NCBI GenBank assembly: GCA_017940385.1
Contig: JAGAYS010000057.1
Span: 1 to 64,000, forward strand
Length of the DNA stretch: 64,000 nt
From: Ruminobacter sp.
GTDB lineage: Bacteria > Pseudomonadota > Gammaproteobacteria > Enterobacterales > Succinivibrionaceae
Direction of reading: 5' to 3'
In this document: positions 1-9,529 of the stretch, piece after piece
Layout: each line of letters starts with the position of its first letter
How positions within the stretch are numbered: position 1 is the stretch's first letter
Position numbers and translations under genes: made by a program
The notes under the pieces: model-generated
Told to the model about the DNA's origin: nothing
Databases searched by the model: none
Seen by the model: the letters and a program-made list of their open reading frames with translations, nothing else

Positions 1-52
1 CCCGCATCACAAGCTTGGAAGGCTTGGGTAAGAACCATTATACGATGCCCGC
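1..52 (-). tRNA. glyT: tRNA-Gly(TCC), partial (cut by window edge)
   Basis: The reverse complement begins GCGGGCATCG and continues through a D-arm and an anticodon arm reading CTTCCAAG, so the anticodon is TCC. It matches the E. coli glyT tRNA closely from memory. The 3' half (T-arm, acceptor 3' strand) lies beyond base 1. It follows tRNA-Tyr by 23 bases on the same strand, the tyrU-glyT order known from the E. coli thrU-tyrU-glyT-thrT-tufB operon; thrT and tufB would be expected just outside the window. Confidence 0.9.
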
Positions 53-75
53 CCTAATCGTATACAAACCATGAA

Positions 76-160
<85 letters not shown>

Positions 161-208
161 AGTCAGGTTTTACAGATGGCAACCTTCTCGGTCACCCTGT
201 GGGTGCGA

Positions 209-237
209 ATATTACATGAAAAGTACAAGGCATGCAA
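209..237 (-). promoter_or_regulatory. sigma-70-type promoter of the tRNA-Tyr/tRNA-Gly operon
   Basis: On the minus strand a -35 TTGCAT (232-237) and -10 TAATAT (209-214) are separated by exactly 17 bases. Downstream of the -10 comes TCGCACCC, a G/C-rich discriminator of the kind associated with stringent control of stable-RNA promoters. Transcription would begin about 40 bases before tRNA-Tyr. Confidence 0.7.
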
Positions 238-411
238 TACATATTTGTTAATATTTTACATTTTTCCGTGTTTTTTGATCTAATCGTGGTATTTATGAAC
301 ATTTTTTGGACAAATTTATAGTTTATTCAGCTTTCGTATTCATTAAGCGCCGCATGTATTTATAATTACAGCGGTAAGCATTCATAAATTTACGGAATGA
401 CGGAGGGGATA

Positions 412-1272
412 ATGAAGGATTCTGTAAATCACCCTATGGAAAAGTATCAGGTACTGTATACGAGGGATAACAACCGGCAGGATACTGATAATGATCAGGG
501 AATGTGTACTGTTATGAATTCGCTTGTATCACTCATAAGAAACCGCAACGCATGCAAAGGCATTACGGCCGATTCACGCATTGTCATCGGGCTGTCGGGA
601 AGCGTGGCAGCAGGAAAGTCCACTTTTGCCGAACAGTTGCAGTCCACCTTTCAATCCGTCTATCCAATGCTGAAGGCATGCGTAGTCTCCACCGACAATT
701 TTCTGTTTCCGGCACGCATCCTGAATGAAAGAAACATTATGTCCGATAAAGGCTTCCCCGTATCCTATGACTACGAAAAAATAATCAGTTTTCTCACTGA
801 TTACAGAGAAGGGAAAACAATGATAACCTACCCCTGTTATTCTCATGACCTTTACGATATAACCGATACACCGCAAATTCTCAAGAAATGTAATATTCTC
901 ATTCTCGAAGGTATCAATACTCTGTCTGACAGCTACCAAATTCCGACCCGGCCAAAGATTGGCAATATTCGTGATTTCCTGGACGCTTCAATTTTTCTTG
1001 ACGCATCTGACGACAATCTTTATGACTGGTTCAGAGTCAGATTTATGAACCATTTGGAAGACGCAAGAAAAAAACAGGATAAATCCCACTATGCTGAAAT
1101 GCTCGGCATGGGGACCGGTGAACTGCAAAAAATCATTGACCATCGCTGGTATGACATCAACTACCGCAATTTCCGGCTGAACATTCAACCTTCCATGATT
1201 CATGCGGATTTAGTAGTCAGAAAGGGGAAATATCACGACATTATCTCCGTGCATCTGAAAACATCGCGATAA
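412..1272 (+). CDS. coaA: Pantothenate kinase, type I (CoaA)
   Basis: Phosphorylates pantothenate with ATP, the first and committed step of coenzyme A synthesis, in the cytosol. The P-loop GSVAAGKS is at about residues 63-70, followed by the CoaA hallmarks STDNFLFP, KGFPVSYD and the YSHDLYDI / LILEGINTL segments, in the same order as E. coli CoaA. The product is shorter than the E. coli protein (about 286 versus 316 residues), mostly at the N terminus. I chose ATG 412 because GGAGGGG at 402-408 precedes it at good spacing; the frame stays open to ATG 397. It lies between the tRNA operon and birA, as in E. coli, and converges on birA. Confidence 0.95.
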   Translation: MKDSVNHPMEKYQVLYTRDNNRQDTDNDQGMCTVMNSLVSLIRNRNACKGITADSRIVIGLSGSVAAGKSTFAEQLQSTFQSVYPMLKACVVSTDNFLFPARILNERNIMSDKGFPVSYDYEKIISFLTDYREGKTMITYPCYSHDLYDITDTPQILKKCNILILEGINTLSDSYQIPTRPKIGNIRDFLDASIFLDASDDNLYDWFRVRFMNHLEDARKKQDKSHYAEMLGMGTGELQKIIDHRWYDINYRNFRLNIQPSMIHADLVVRKGKYHDIISVHLKTSR

Positions 1273-1338
1273 CACCGCCTAGATAAAAGTATCACTTTCC
1301 GTCACCGGGTAAATTCAATCACGGCCAGATTCAGAAGC

Positions 1339-2349
1339 TCAGTGCCCGGCACAGTCCGGTAGCGATGCCGCCGGACGAAGACTTATGTCACCGGCAAATA
1401 TTTCCCTTTTTATATTATTTTCATCACGGATAATCAGAGAGCCTGACGGAGAAATTCCCAGACATGTACCAAAAATGTTTACGTTGTCATTGGTTAGCAC
1501 AACCTGCCTGCCGCTGAATACATCGCATCCATTGAAATAATCCGTGAATGGAGCAAGCCCCTTTCTTCTGTACTCGGCAAGATCCGCATCCAACCCTTTA
1601 CAGAACTTCAGAAGCAGATCAGCACGGCTTCTTCCGTCATTTCCGGCAACATCAATGGTGTTAAGTTCCCGATCAATGTTATGAACTTCAGATGAGAACA
1701 GAAAGCCACGTTCCGCATTAAGGCCTATTCCTATAACAACGAACACTCCGTCAGAATCACATGTCGTCTCAACAAGAATGCCTCCAGCCTTTTTCCCGGA
1801 AACATAAATATCATTTGGCCACTTAAGTCCGATGTTCTGCTGTCCGGCAGCTCTCAAGGTTTTTACGACCGAAACACCTGCAACAATGCTGAGACCGCTT
1901 ATTTCCGCAATCTCATTAAATCTGCAGGCATAACTGAACATAATCTGATCGCCGTACCGTGAAATGAACTTTCTTCCCCGACGTCCCTTGCCTCCGTTCT
2001 GGAAACCTGCAACCGCCACGGTTCCATCGGGTACATCCGTTCTTCCCAGCAGATATGTATTAGTTGACTCGACACAGTCAAAAAACAGAAGTCCGGCACG
2101 GCTTCCCAGCGAATTCCCGTCGTAAAAACAGGGAACATGCTGAAGCTGATACCCCCTCCCCACAACTCTGTTAAAACAGATCCCGCTCTCAGCGATGTTC
2201 TTTATGTTGTGAAGAACCGAAGACCTGGTCTTTCCAATTACCTCCCCCAGTTCAACACCGCTGTGAAACCTGCCGTCTGACAGTACTTCGAGAATCTTAA
2301 GTTCATCCCGGGAAAAAACCTTAGCCCCGAAAGGTCCTACAGAGCGCAT
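1339..2349 (-). CDS. birA: Bifunctional biotin-[acetyl-CoA-carboxylase] ligase / biotin operon repressor BirA
   Basis: Activates biotin to biotinyl-AMP and transfers it to the biotin carboxyl carrier protein. A winged helix-turn-helix occupies about residues 14-65, so this is a group II BirA able to bind an operator. The ligase domain follows: STNTYL (95-100), the biotinyl-AMP loop GRRGR (122-126), KWPND (176-180) and GKKAGGILVE (185-194). At 336 residues it is slightly longer than E. coli BirA (321). Its start overlaps the 3' end of murB by 13 bases, implying cotranscription and translational coupling. No biotin synthesis genes are in the window, so its operator targets cannot be seen. Confidence 0.96.
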   Translation of the reverse strand: MRSVGPFGAKVFSRDELKILEVLSDGRFHSGVELGEVIGKTRSSVLHNIKNIAESGICFNRVVGRGYQLQHVPCFYDGNSLGSRAGLLFFDCVESTNTYLLGRTDVPDGTVAVAGFQNGGKGRRGRKFISRYGDQIMFSYACRFNEIAEISGLSIVAGVSVVKTLRAAGQQNIGLKWPNDIYVSGKKAGGILVETTCDSDGVFVVIGIGLNAERGFLFSSEVHNIDRELNTIDVAGNDGRSRADLLLKFCKGLDADLAEYRRKGLAPFTDYFNGCDVFSGRQVVLTNDNVNIFGTCLGISPSGSLIIRDENNIKREIFAGDISLRPAASLPDCAGH

Positions 2350-3350
2350 TCACCGTCTCTCCCAAAAATTCTGACTTCCGGAACAAGCTCAATACCAAAT
2401 TTATCAAGCACCTGAGATCTTACGTGTCTGGCCGCATTTACAACTTCGACCGGTGTAGCGCCACCATGGTTAACAACTATAAGTGACTGCTTATCATAAG
2501 TACCGGCATTACCCATTCTCAGACCTTTACATCCAGCTTTTTCAATAAGCCATCCGGCAGCAAGCTTTACCATTCCCTCACCTTCAGTGAAATATCCGGG
2601 AACATTCTCATATTCTGAAACAAGTTTTTTGTAAAAATCACCGTCCACCGTAGGATTCTTAAAGAAACTGCCTGCATTTCCGATAACGTGCGGATCCGGC
2701 AGTTTTGACTTGCGTATATCTGAAATTCGCTGGTAAATATCTGCCGCACCGGCACCGCTTAAACCTTCCAGTGAGGCGTAATTTAGATTCGGTTTCCATT
2801 TTTTCGGTATTCTTAGTTCCACGGCGGTAATAATGTATTTACCGATATTCTCAGGTTTTTTGAATATACTGGTCCGGTACCCGAATTCACAATCCTCAGC
2901 CTTAATTCTGGAAAGTTTATTATTTTCGAGATCCAGAACCTCAACATATCTGCAGAAATCGGAGAATGAAGAGCCATAAGCACCTATGTTCTGAACCGGG
3001 GCTGCTCCAGCTGTTCCCGGTATTAATGCCAAATTTTCCAGTCCGTAGATCCCTCTGGAAAGGCATGTCCTTATGGCATGGTCAAAATTTTCTCCCGCCT
3101 GAAGCTTCACAAAATGAAAATTTGCGTCTTCGGCAAATTCATAGCCCAGAAGTCTGTTTATCAGCACAATACCATTAAAATTTTCTGTAAAAAGGACATC
3201 GGAGCCTTCACCAAGCACGATAAACGGCAGTCCGGTTTCCTTTATTTTTTTGAAGACCATGCCAAGCATGGCAAAATCATGGATGACGTATCCGTATGCC
3301 GCCTCCACGTCAAGTCCAAAAGTATTGTAGGATTTTAAATTAAACGGCAT
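2337..3350 (-). CDS. murB: UDP-N-acetylenolpyruvoylglucosamine reductase (MurB)
   Basis: An FAD/NADPH enzyme reducing UDP-GlcNAc-enolpyruvate to UDP-MurNAc, the second committed step of peptidoglycan synthesis. The N-terminal FAD-binding part includes LGEGSDVL (47-54) and the flavin loop with PGTAGAAPVQNIGAYG around 111-126. The active-site serine is in NAGSFFKNP (about Ser228), and the C-terminal EVRIFG supplies the conserved glutamate. It is a type I MurB of 337 residues (E. coli 342). It follows murA, which makes its substrate, by about 29 bases, giving a murA-murB-birA minus-strand operon; in E. coli murA lies elsewhere on the chromosome. Confidence 0.97.
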   Translation of the reverse strand: MPFNLKSYNTFGLDVEAAYGYVIHDFAMLGMVFKKIKETGLPFIVLGEGSDVLFTENFNGIVLINRLLGYEFAEDANFHFVKLQAGENFDHAIRTCLSRGIYGLENLALIPGTAGAAPVQNIGAYGSSFSDFCRYVEVLDLENNKLSRIKAEDCEFGYRTSIFKKPENIGKYIITAVELRIPKKWKPNLNYASLEGLSGAGAADIYQRISDIRKSKLPDPHVIGNAGSFFKNPTVDGDFYKKLVSEYENVPGYFTEGEGMVKLAAGWLIEKAGCKGLRMGNAGTYDKQSLIVVNHGGATPVEVVNAARHVRSQVLDKFGIELVPEVRIFGRDGECAL

Positions 3351-3379
3351 ACCGATTCTCCGTAATAATTATGGAACAA

Positions 3380-4639
3380 TTATTCAGGAATACGTTCAAT
3401 TGAACCGCCAAGAGCCCTGAATTTCTCTTCGATTTTCTCATAGCCTCGATCCATATGATAAATTCGGTCCACAATGGTTGTTCCCTTGGCTATAAAACCG
3501 GCAATTACCAATGAAGCACTTGCACGCAGGTCAGTTGCCATCACCTGAGCACCGCTTAAGCCGTTGCAGTCACGGCAGATCGCACTGTTTCCCTGCAGCT
3601 CAATATTCGCACCCATGCGATTCAGTTCAGGAACATGCATGAATCTGTTTTCAAAGATGGTTTCAGTTACAACTCCTGTACCCTTGGCAATGGCGTTAAG
3701 CAGGGTAAACTGAGCCTGCATGTCTGTTGGGAAAGCTGGGTATGGTGCCGTGGTTATGTTCACAGGTCTGAGCTCACGGTCACGCATGTCAAGCTTAATG
3801 TAGTCGTCACCGTATTCAACAAGAGCTCCGGCCTCCTCAAGCTTTGCAATAACGGCCATCATATTCTTAGGATCCGTTCGGTGACATGTGATGCAACCAC
3901 CGCTTACCGCAGCCGCCACCAAAAATGTCCCGGTTTCAATTCTGTCAGGCTGTACGGTATATTCACCGCCGTGAAGCTTTTCAACACCCTTTACGGTTAT
4001 TTCATTGGTACCTTCACCGCTTATGTCAGCACCTAAGGTCTTAAGGAAGTTAACAAGGTCCACAACTTCAGGTTCCCTTGCGACGTTCTGAAGAAGTGTT
4101 TCACCATATGCAAGAGTTGCGGCTGAAACCAGGTTTTCAGTACCGGTAACAGAAATCATGTCCATGTATATATGGGTACCGACGAGTCTGTTATTCACGC
4201 GTGCCTTGATATACCCTGATTCAATTTCCACATGAGCCCCCATCTGTTCGAGGCCGTGAATATGCAGATTAACAGGTCTGGCTCCGATGGCACAACCTCC
4301 CGGCAGTGACACGTCCGCCATACCGGTTTTGGCAGCAAGAGGTCCAAGCGTCAAAATTGAGGCTCTCATTGTCTTAACCAGGTCATAAGGAGCCTGAGAG
4401 TTCTTAACGGTTCCGGTTATTTCGTAACTGCCTTCGCCAAGCGGTCTGACGGTTTTCCCGGCAGTCTCCAGCAGCTTAAAGGAAGTTTTTACGTCCCTTA
4501 AGTCCGGAACATTGTGCAAAACAACCGGTTCATCAGTAAGAATGGTTGCCAGGATAATTGGCAGAGCCGCATTTTTAGCCCCGGAAATAACAACATCACC
4601 GATTAAGGCCTTTCCGCCTTCAATTTTAAATTTATGCAT
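3380..4639 (-). CDS. murA: UDP-N-acetylglucosamine 1-carboxyvinyltransferase (MurA)
   Basis: Transfers enolpyruvate from PEP to UDP-GlcNAc, the first committed step of peptidoglycan synthesis and the fosfomycin target. SGAKNAALP lies near residues 19-27 and the catalytic loop GGCAIGARP has the reactive cysteine at about residue 116, so the enzyme should be fosfomycin-sensitive in principle. The frame stays open to a TTG at 4654, but ATG 4639 aligns with the E. coli start (DKFRVQG-like) and has AGGTT upstream. It leads murA-murB-birA. In E. coli murA sits beside ibaG-mlaB; here it is still near mlaB, with an aldo/keto reductase in place of ibaG. Confidence 0.97.
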   Translation of the reverse strand: MHKFKIEGGKALIGDVVISGAKNAALPIILATILTDEPVVLHNVPDLRDVKTSFKLLETAGKTVRPLGEGSYEITGTVKNSQAPYDLVKTMRASILTLGPLAAKTGMADVSLPGGCAIGARPVNLHIHGLEQMGAHVEIESGYIKARVNNRLVGTHIYMDMISVTGTENLVSAATLAYGETLLQNVAREPEVVDLVNFLKTLGADISGEGTNEITVKGVEKLHGGEYTVQPDRIETGTFLVAAAVSGGCITCHRTDPKNMMAVIAKLEEAGALVEYGDDYIKLDMRDRELRPVNITTAPYPAFPTDMQAQFTLLNAIAKGTGVVTETIFENRFMHVPELNRMGANIELQGNSAICRDCNGLSGAQVMATDLRASASLVIAGFIAKGTTIVDRIYHMDRGYEKIEEKFRALGGSIERIPE

Positions 4640-4851
4640 AATTGCAACCTGCAAAAGGTATAAAAACCAAATAAAACCAACGGAATTTTACAAATGTTTA
4701 ACGTAAAACTCAACTAATAACACACTGACCGTAAACCTTATTACCGTCAGAAATCATGAGCTCCTCTGAACAAAAAACGTTTAACAGGCGCGGATTAATG
4801 CCATAATAAATCCGTTTCTCCCGTACTTAACCACAATTAAGGATTATTTAT

Positions 4852-5772
4852 ATGAACGTACCTGAAATAATAATGCAAAAGGCAGAATCACATCGAATAA
4901 TCTCGGGCATGATGAGACTCATGGGACGCGGACCTGATGAGGCATTCTCCTTTTTGGATTTCGCCAGGGAAAGAGGAACAGTATGGTTTGACCATGCCGA
5001 CATCTACGGTAACGGTGACTGTGAACGTACATTCGGCACATGGCTCAAAACACGCAACATCCAGCGTGAAGATCTGATAATTCAGTCGAAGTGCGGAATA
5101 AGACCGGGCATCTGTTATGACAATTCGGCTGATTACATAATGAAATCCGTCGATGAAATTCTGTCACGCCTCGGGTGCGGTTATCTGGACGTATTCCTGA
5201 TTCACCGTCCCGATGTTCTGTGGGAACCGGAGGAAATTGGAAAGGCTTTTGACAAGCTGTATGAAAGTGGCAGGGTAAGAGCCTTTGGCGTATCTAACTG
5301 CAATCCTGCCCAGATTGAGTATCTTCAGAATAACACCGGGCACAAAATAGCCTTTAACCAGGTTCAGCTGAGCCTGGCGTTCGCCCCAATGATCTCCGAA
5401 GTACTGGAAACAAACACTTACTCTCAGAATGGTCTTAGCAGAACACTTGGACTTCTTGACTACTGCCGTCTTCACGGAATAGAAATACAGACTTGGAGCC
5501 CGCTTCAGTTCGGAACATTTCAGGGGACGTTCATAGACAATCCGGGGTACGGCCCTCTGAACGGAAAGCTGTGGGAACTTTGTCAGAAATACGGTGTTTC
5601 CAAAGCCAGCATAGCTGCAGCATGGAATCTCCGTCTTGGAAGGAATATTCAGGTGATATCCGGAACTGTAAACAAAGAACATTATGAAGACTTTTTAAAA
5701 GCCGGCAACATTAACCTCACCAGAGAAGAATGGTACGGACTCTATCTGGCAGCAGGCTACAGTCTGCCTTAA
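4852..5772 (+). CDS. Aldo/keto reductase (YdhF-like)
   Basis: A 306-residue NADPH-dependent oxidoreductase of the AKR superfamily with a predicted TIM barrel. The catalytic tetrad is visible: Asp in WFDHAD, Tyr in ADIYGNG, Lys in QSKCG and His in IHRPD. The segments VRAFGVSN and WSPL and a final phosphate-binding VISGT resemble E. coli YdhF. AAGGA precedes the ATG at about 9 bases. The substrate cannot be read from sequence. It is the only plus-strand gene between two minus-strand envelope operons (mla and murA), at the place ibaG occupies in E. coli, and is followed by a strong hairpin terminator. Confidence 0.85.
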   Translation: MNVPEIIMQKAESHRIISGMMRLMGRGPDEAFSFLDFARERGTVWFDHADIYGNGDCERTFGTWLKTRNIQREDLIIQSKCGIRPGICYDNSADYIMKSVDEILSRLGCGYLDVFLIHRPDVLWEPEEIGKAFDKLYESGRVRAFGVSNCNPAQIEYLQNNTGHKIAFNQVQLSLAFAPMISEVLETNTYSQNGLSRTLGLLDYCRLHGIEIQTWSPLQFGTFQGTFIDNPGYGPLNGKLWELCQKYGVSKASIAAAWNLRLGRNIQVISGTVNKEHYEDFLKAGNINLTREEWYGLYLAAGYSLP

Positions 5773-5820
5773 CCACCTCTCACACGTGGTCATTCCTGCG
5801 GGGACTCCCCATACTGATCA

Positions 5821-5860
5821 GGAAAGGGATCGAACAGGCATGTTCGATCCCTTTCCTTTC
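5821..5860 (+). terminator. Hairpin terminator after the aldo/keto reductase gene
   Basis: A perfect 15-bp inverted repeat (5821-5835 with 5842-5856, GGAAAGGGATCGAAC and its complement) around a 6-base loop, followed by TTTC. It separates the plus-strand reductase gene from convergent mlaB and could act in both directions; the T-tract is short. Confidence 0.7.
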
Positions 5861-5895
5861 AATATGAATTCAGCCTAATCCGCGGCCTTTACATG

Positions 5896-6147
5896 TTACG
5901 TGCGCTCATTAATCTCAAACAGTTCACTTACTTTAAAAAGCTTTATGAGGTTAATTGCTTCAACCGGAGGATTGATAACCTTCAGTCTGTGCTCATGCTC
6001 CTTAGACCATAAAACCAAAAATGATATTCCTGCCGAATCAATCTTATCGACGGAACTAAGATCAGCAACGTCATCGGCAAAAAAACTCTTCCGCTCATTC
6101 CAGAGCTTTTCAACGCTGTTGAAATCAAGTGAACCGCTAAGTTTCAT
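5896..6147 (-). CDS. mlaB: STAS-domain protein MlaB of the Mla phospholipid ABC transporter
   Basis: A small cytoplasmic STAS protein of 83 residues. In the MlaFEDB complex MlaB binds and stabilises the ATPase MlaF. The STAS core motif is seen as DLSSVDKIDSAGISFLVLW, with the conserved Asp-Ser-Ala-Gly around the position used by anti-anti-sigma factors. It is the last gene of mlaFEDCB, 9 bases after mlaC. Length and position match E. coli MlaB (yrbB, 97 residues). Confidence 0.9.
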   Translation of the reverse strand: MKLSGSLDFNSVEKLWNERKSFFADDVADLSSVDKIDSAGISFLVLWSKEHEHRLKVINPPVEAINLIKLFKVSELFEINERT

Positions 6148-6156
6148 ATTCCCGTC

Positions 6157-6792
6157 CTATTTAGTGGCCGTGGCGGCAACATGTTCATTCAGCTGACGAC
6201 TTACGGCATCAATGCCCTTGTCTCTGATTAAACCGCTTAACTCAGACTGCTTTGCACTGAGAAGGCTGATGCCTTCAGCAACCATGTCATATATTTTCCA
6301 CTGTCCGGTCTTCTTATTCTTGCGAAGCTTAAAAATAACCTCAATGTCAGGAGCTCCAGCTTCCTTCACAAACACCTTAACTGAAGTAAATCCGTCATCG
6401 GCATCGACCTTGTTTGGCTTCTGAACTTCAGCAGTCTGAGAAGTGTACTTCTTCAGGGCATCGGCATATGTCGCAATGATATAATCCGTAAAAGCAGACA
6501 CAAACCTGTTTCGCTGCTCTTCGTTAGTCTGCTTCAGATTCTGATTTATTACCTTCAGTGCCGCATACTTATTGTCAATATAAGGCAACAGTTCCGTACG
6601 AATTATGCCTCTTGAGACGCTGGTGTCACCAAGTTTATCCTTATTAGCCTTTATTGCCGAAAAAGTATTGTCAGCCAGTGTTTTAATAAGTTCATACGGA
6701 TCCTCGGAATTCACCTCGGCAGAGGCAAAAGAATTCACGGAAAAACATAAAAACACCACAGCCGCTAAGGCTTTAAAAAATCTGTTCAGCAT
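6157..6792 (-). CDS. mlaC: Periplasmic phospholipid-binding protein MlaC
   Basis: Shuttles phospholipids across the periplasm between the outer-membrane MlaA-porin complex and inner-membrane MlaFEDB. A signal peptide (LNRFFKALAAVVFLCFSVNSFASA, cleavage about residue 25) is followed by the Tol-tol-Ttg2 domain, with LADNTFSAIKANK and a central YADALKKYTSQTAE segment. At 211 residues it equals E. coli MlaC. It is separated from mlaD by an unusually long 206-base gap with its own possible promoter, and is followed at once by mlaB. Confidence 0.93.
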   Translation of the reverse strand: MLNRFFKALAAVVFLCFSVNSFASAEVNSEDPYELIKTLADNTFSAIKANKDKLGDTSVSRGIIRTELLPYIDNKYAALKVINQNLKQTNEEQRNRFVSAFTDYIIATYADALKKYTSQTAEVQKPNKVDADDGFTSVKVFVKEAGAPDIEVIFKLRKNKKTGQWKIYDMVAEGISLLSAKQSELSGLIRDKGIDAVSRQLNEHVAATATK

Positions 6793-6879
6793 TTATTTTC
6801 CTCGCAATTACGGACATCAGTCCCTAAAAGGGATGACACCGGTTATTGTCAACGGGCCTGTTCTTCAGGCCGCCATGTT

Positions 6880-6909
6880 ATTAGATACGTAATCTTTGTA
6901 ATAATTCAA
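6880..6909 (-). promoter_or_regulatory. Possible internal promoter for mlaC-mlaB
   Basis: Minus-strand TTGAAT (6904-6909) and TCTAAT (6880-6885) with an 18-base spacer lie in the 206-base mlaD-mlaC gap. Two hairpins flank it: 6927-6945 (GCGGAA/TTCCGC) just after mlaD and 6855-6871 (GGCCTG/CAGGCC) before mlaC. Together they suggest mlaCB can be expressed separately from mlaFED. Confidence 0.35.
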
Positions 6910-6998
6910 AAAATTTTCAGAAGACGGCGGAACTACCGCTTCCGCATCTCCTTGAGAGCATGTCCGGACTAGACAGGACAAGGAAGTATTCGCGTCGA

Positions 6999-7541
6999 CT
7001 ACTGCACATTCTCCGCATCTCCTGAACCGGAAGATGATGATTCTGAGGAACTGTCTGACTTATTAACGGAATAAAGGAATTTACCGATAAGATCCTCAAG
7101 TACTATGGCCGAACCGGTATCGTTAATTCTGTCACCGTCCTTAAGATAGGTCGTTCCCATATCCTCATCGTAGAATCCCGGGGTAATGCCGATGTACTGT
7201 TCTCCAATGAGTCCTGCGGTAAGAATGGAAGCCTTACTTTCACTGGACAGCATGTTGTATTTCTGCTGAATCTCCATTTCAACAACTGGCACAAGTTTTT
7301 CAGGATCAACATAGATATTTGAAACCCTGCCGATAACCACACCACCGATCTTGACCGGTGAACGAAGCTTCAGGGAACCGACATTATCAAAATACCCATG
7401 AACCGTGTAAGAATCGGTCTTAAAATCGAAAGTCAGACCGGCAACCTTCAGTGCCAGCATTACGCCGCATATGATGGCTGCCACAATAAAACAACCCACT
7501 GTAAATTCAATCTTGCTAAATTTCACTTTTTCATTCCTCAA
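6999..7541 (-). CDS. mlaD: MCE-domain protein MlaD of the Mla transporter
   Basis: An inner-membrane anchored MCE protein; in E. coli it forms a hexameric ring on MlaE through which phospholipids pass. One N-terminal transmembrane helix (about residues 9-30) is followed by the MCE/PHB fold beginning [20 protein letters not shown]. At 180 residues it is close to E. coli MlaD (183). The C terminus ends in a serine-rich low-complexity tail ([13 protein letters not shown]). The start overlaps the mlaE stop by four bases, ATGA-type coupling. Confidence 0.95.
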   Translation of the reverse strand: MRNEKVKFSKIEFTVGCFIVAAIICGVMLALKVAGLTFDFKTDSYTVHGYFDNVGSLKLRSPVKIGGVVIGRVSNIYVDPEKLVPVVEMEIQQKYNMLSSESKASILTAGLIGEQYIGITPGFYDEDMGTTYLKDGDRINDTGSAIVLEDLIGKFLYSVNKSDSSSESSSSGSGDAENVQ

Positions 7542-8317
7542 AACATTACGGCAGTTAACACGAAATCAAGTCCAAGAACAGCCAGAGATGACTGAACCAC
7601 GGTATTTGTCGTTGCCTTGCTTATTCCCACGGAAGTAGGAACAAGATCGTAACCGTTGAAAAGGGCGATCCAGATGACGGTTATTGCAAACACCACACTT
7701 TTTACGGCACACATCATCAGATCATCCCAGAAATCAATGGAACTCTGCATACCGCTCCAGAATATGCCGTCATCAACCCCCAGCCAGTCGACACCCACAA
7801 GCTTGCCGCCGAAGATACCTACCAGCGTAAAGATAACCGTAAGCAGCGGCAGTGATATGACACCGGCCCAGAAACGCGGTGCTATAACCCGTCTCAGGGG
7901 ATCCACCGCCATCATTTCCATGGACAGAAGCTGTTCGGTAGCCTTCTTCAGACCGATTTCCGCAGTCAGAGCCGAACCGGCACGCCCGGCAAACAGCAGG
8001 GCCGTAACAACAGGACCCAACTCCCTTATGATTGCAAGAGCCACCATCTGCCCGAGAGCCCCCTCAGCCATAAAATCGACCAGGACGTGGAAGCCCTGCA
8101 GCCCAAGTACCATACCTATGAACAGTCCTGAAACAACAATAATGCTTATGGACTGCACGCCGACAACATAAATCTGCCTGATCAGCTGAGGAAAATTCTT
8201 ACGAAACTGAGGCCTGCCCACCAGGGAATAAAAAAGCATGATCGTCGCCCTGCCTATAGCCGACAACCTGCGCTGTCCCCAGCCACCCAGTTTTAAAATC
8301 AGATTTAATATAAACAT
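7538..8317 (-). CDS. mlaE: Permease MlaE of the Mla phospholipid ABC transporter
   Basis: The membrane subunit of MlaFEDB; 259 residues, E. coli 260. Five to six hydrophobic segments are apparent, and the family signature [20 protein letters not shown] lies in the middle, the loop that contacts the ATPase. The start codon shares one base with the mlaF stop (TAATG arrangement), and the 3' end overlaps mlaD by four bases, so mlaF, mlaE and mlaD are translationally coupled. Confidence 0.96.
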   Translation of the reverse strand: MFILNLILKLGGWGQRRLSAIGRATIMLFYSLVGRPQFRKNFPQLIRQIYVVGVQSISIIVVSGLFIGMVLGLQGFHVLVDFMAEGALGQMVALAIIRELGPVVTALLFAGRAGSALTAEIGLKKATEQLLSMEMMAVDPLRRVIAPRFWAGVISLPLLTVIFTLVGIFGGKLVGVDWLGVDDGIFWSGMQSSIDFWDDLMMCAVKSVVFAITVIWIALFNGYDLVPTSVGISKATTNTVVQSSLAVLGLDFVLTAVMF

Positions 8318-9105
8318 TACAAATCCTTGAGATAACTGACTTCAGTCGGATAATTAAAGGGAACAGGACCGTCGTACTCACCTTTTATGAACTGTCTGAC
8401 TCTTGGATCATCGGATTTTTTCAGTTCTTCAGGAGTTCCGCCGGCCACCACCTTGGTACCTGCGAGAATGTATGCATAATCGGCAATCGTCAGAATTTCC
8501 GACACATCATGAGTAACCACAACCGATGTAAGTCCGAGAGTCCGGTTAAGAGTCTTAATAAGTCTGAGAAGCACGGCCATGGTTATCGGGTCCTGCCCGG
8601 TAAACGGTTCATCATACATAATCAGCTCAGGATCCAGAGCTATGGAACGTGCCAGGGTCGCCCTTCTTGCCATACCTCCTGACAGCTCGTGAGGCATAAG
8701 CCCTGCCGCACCGCGAAGTCCTACGGCTTCAAGTTTCATCAGCACCATGTCCCTGATAACTTCTTCGGGAAGTTTTGTATGTTCCCTTATCGGATAGGCG
8801 ACATTGTCAAAAACGTTCAAATCGGTAAACAGAGCCCCGCTTTGGAAAAGCATGCTCATTCTTCTGCGAAGACTGTATAAATCCGGTCTGCTGAGCTTAT
8901 GGACGTTTATACCGTCAAACATTACGGAGCCGGAATCAGGCACAAGCTGTCCGCCTATAAGACGAAGCATTGTTGTTTTACCTGTACCGCTCGGTCCCAT
9001 AAAGGCGGTTATTTTGCCCTTGGGAATTTCAAGACTTACGTTTTCGTAAATTATTCTCTTTCCGTACGAAAACGAAAGATCTTTTATTTCTACTAGATTA
9101 TTCAT
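8317..9105 (-). CDS. mlaF: ATPase MlaF of the Mla phospholipid ABC transporter
   Basis: Energises phospholipid movement for outer-membrane lipid asymmetry. Walker A is GPSGTGKT near residue 37, the signature is LSGGMARRA, Walker B is [12 protein letters not shown] and the switch histidine is in VVTHD. The Gly-Met-Ala form of the signature is typical of Mla/Mkl ATPases. At 262 residues it matches E. coli MlaF (269). First gene of the operon; the adjacent E. coli genes yrbG and kdsD are absent upstream. Confidence 0.96.
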   Translation of the reverse strand: MNNLVEIKDLSFSYGKRIIYENVSLEIPKGKITAFMGPSGTGKTTMLRLIGGQLVPDSGSVMFDGINVHKLSRPDLYSLRRRMSMLFQSGALFTDLNVFDNVAYPIREHTKLPEEVIRDMVLMKLEAVGLRGAAGLMPHELSGGMARRATLARSIALDPELIMYDEPFTGQDPITMAVLLRLIKTLNRTLGLTSVVVTHDVSEILTIADYAYILAGTKVVAGGTPEELKKSDDPRVRQFIKGEYDGPVPFNYPTEVSYLKDL

Positions 9106-9529
9106 AATTTTCCAGTATCATTCTCTGAAAAAACAGTCGGGTATTCTCTTAAAACAGACATTCATTTCCGCCGAGCTGAAAGAACCCGTGTTACCGCGTA
9201 TCTGATTAATTTACTTTAGTTTACGTTTATTAGTCAAAAAATTTGTCAATTAGTTTCGTGATTATTTGTACTCTTACGAAATTTAAAATACGCCACCTCC
9301 ATATCCTTAAACACCGTCTTACGTCATAACCTTTCACGGACCATCATCTTTATTTTCCGCACGGCCGACATAACGGACAAAAAAATTGTGCAAACATACT
9401 ATCGTTGGAATAAAATTCTGTAGATATACCGCACGGGTATCCTTACCCTTTGATTAATATTTCCCAATGATGTTTTGCGGAATACCAAGGAGCATACCGC
9501 GAAACGCTTAAAGCTCACGAGACTGATGT
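9106..9529. other. 424-base divergent intergenic region between mlaF and the Hhe-like gene
   Basis: No ORF or RNA gene is supported here. It must hold promoters in both directions. On the minus strand TTGACT (9232-9237) and TAAATT (9208-9213), 18 bases apart, could serve mlaF. On the plus side no convincing -35/-10 pair or strong Shine-Dalgarno sequence precedes ATG 9530. A short GGGTA/TACCC hairpin lies near 9438-9451. Confidence 0.5.
9208..9237 (-). promoter_or_regulatory. Possible promoter of the mla operon
   Basis: TTGACT at 9232-9237 and TAAATT at 9208-9213 on the minus strand with an 18-base spacer, about 100 bases upstream of mlaF in an A/T-rich stretch. The -10 is a moderate match only. 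Confidence 0.35.
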
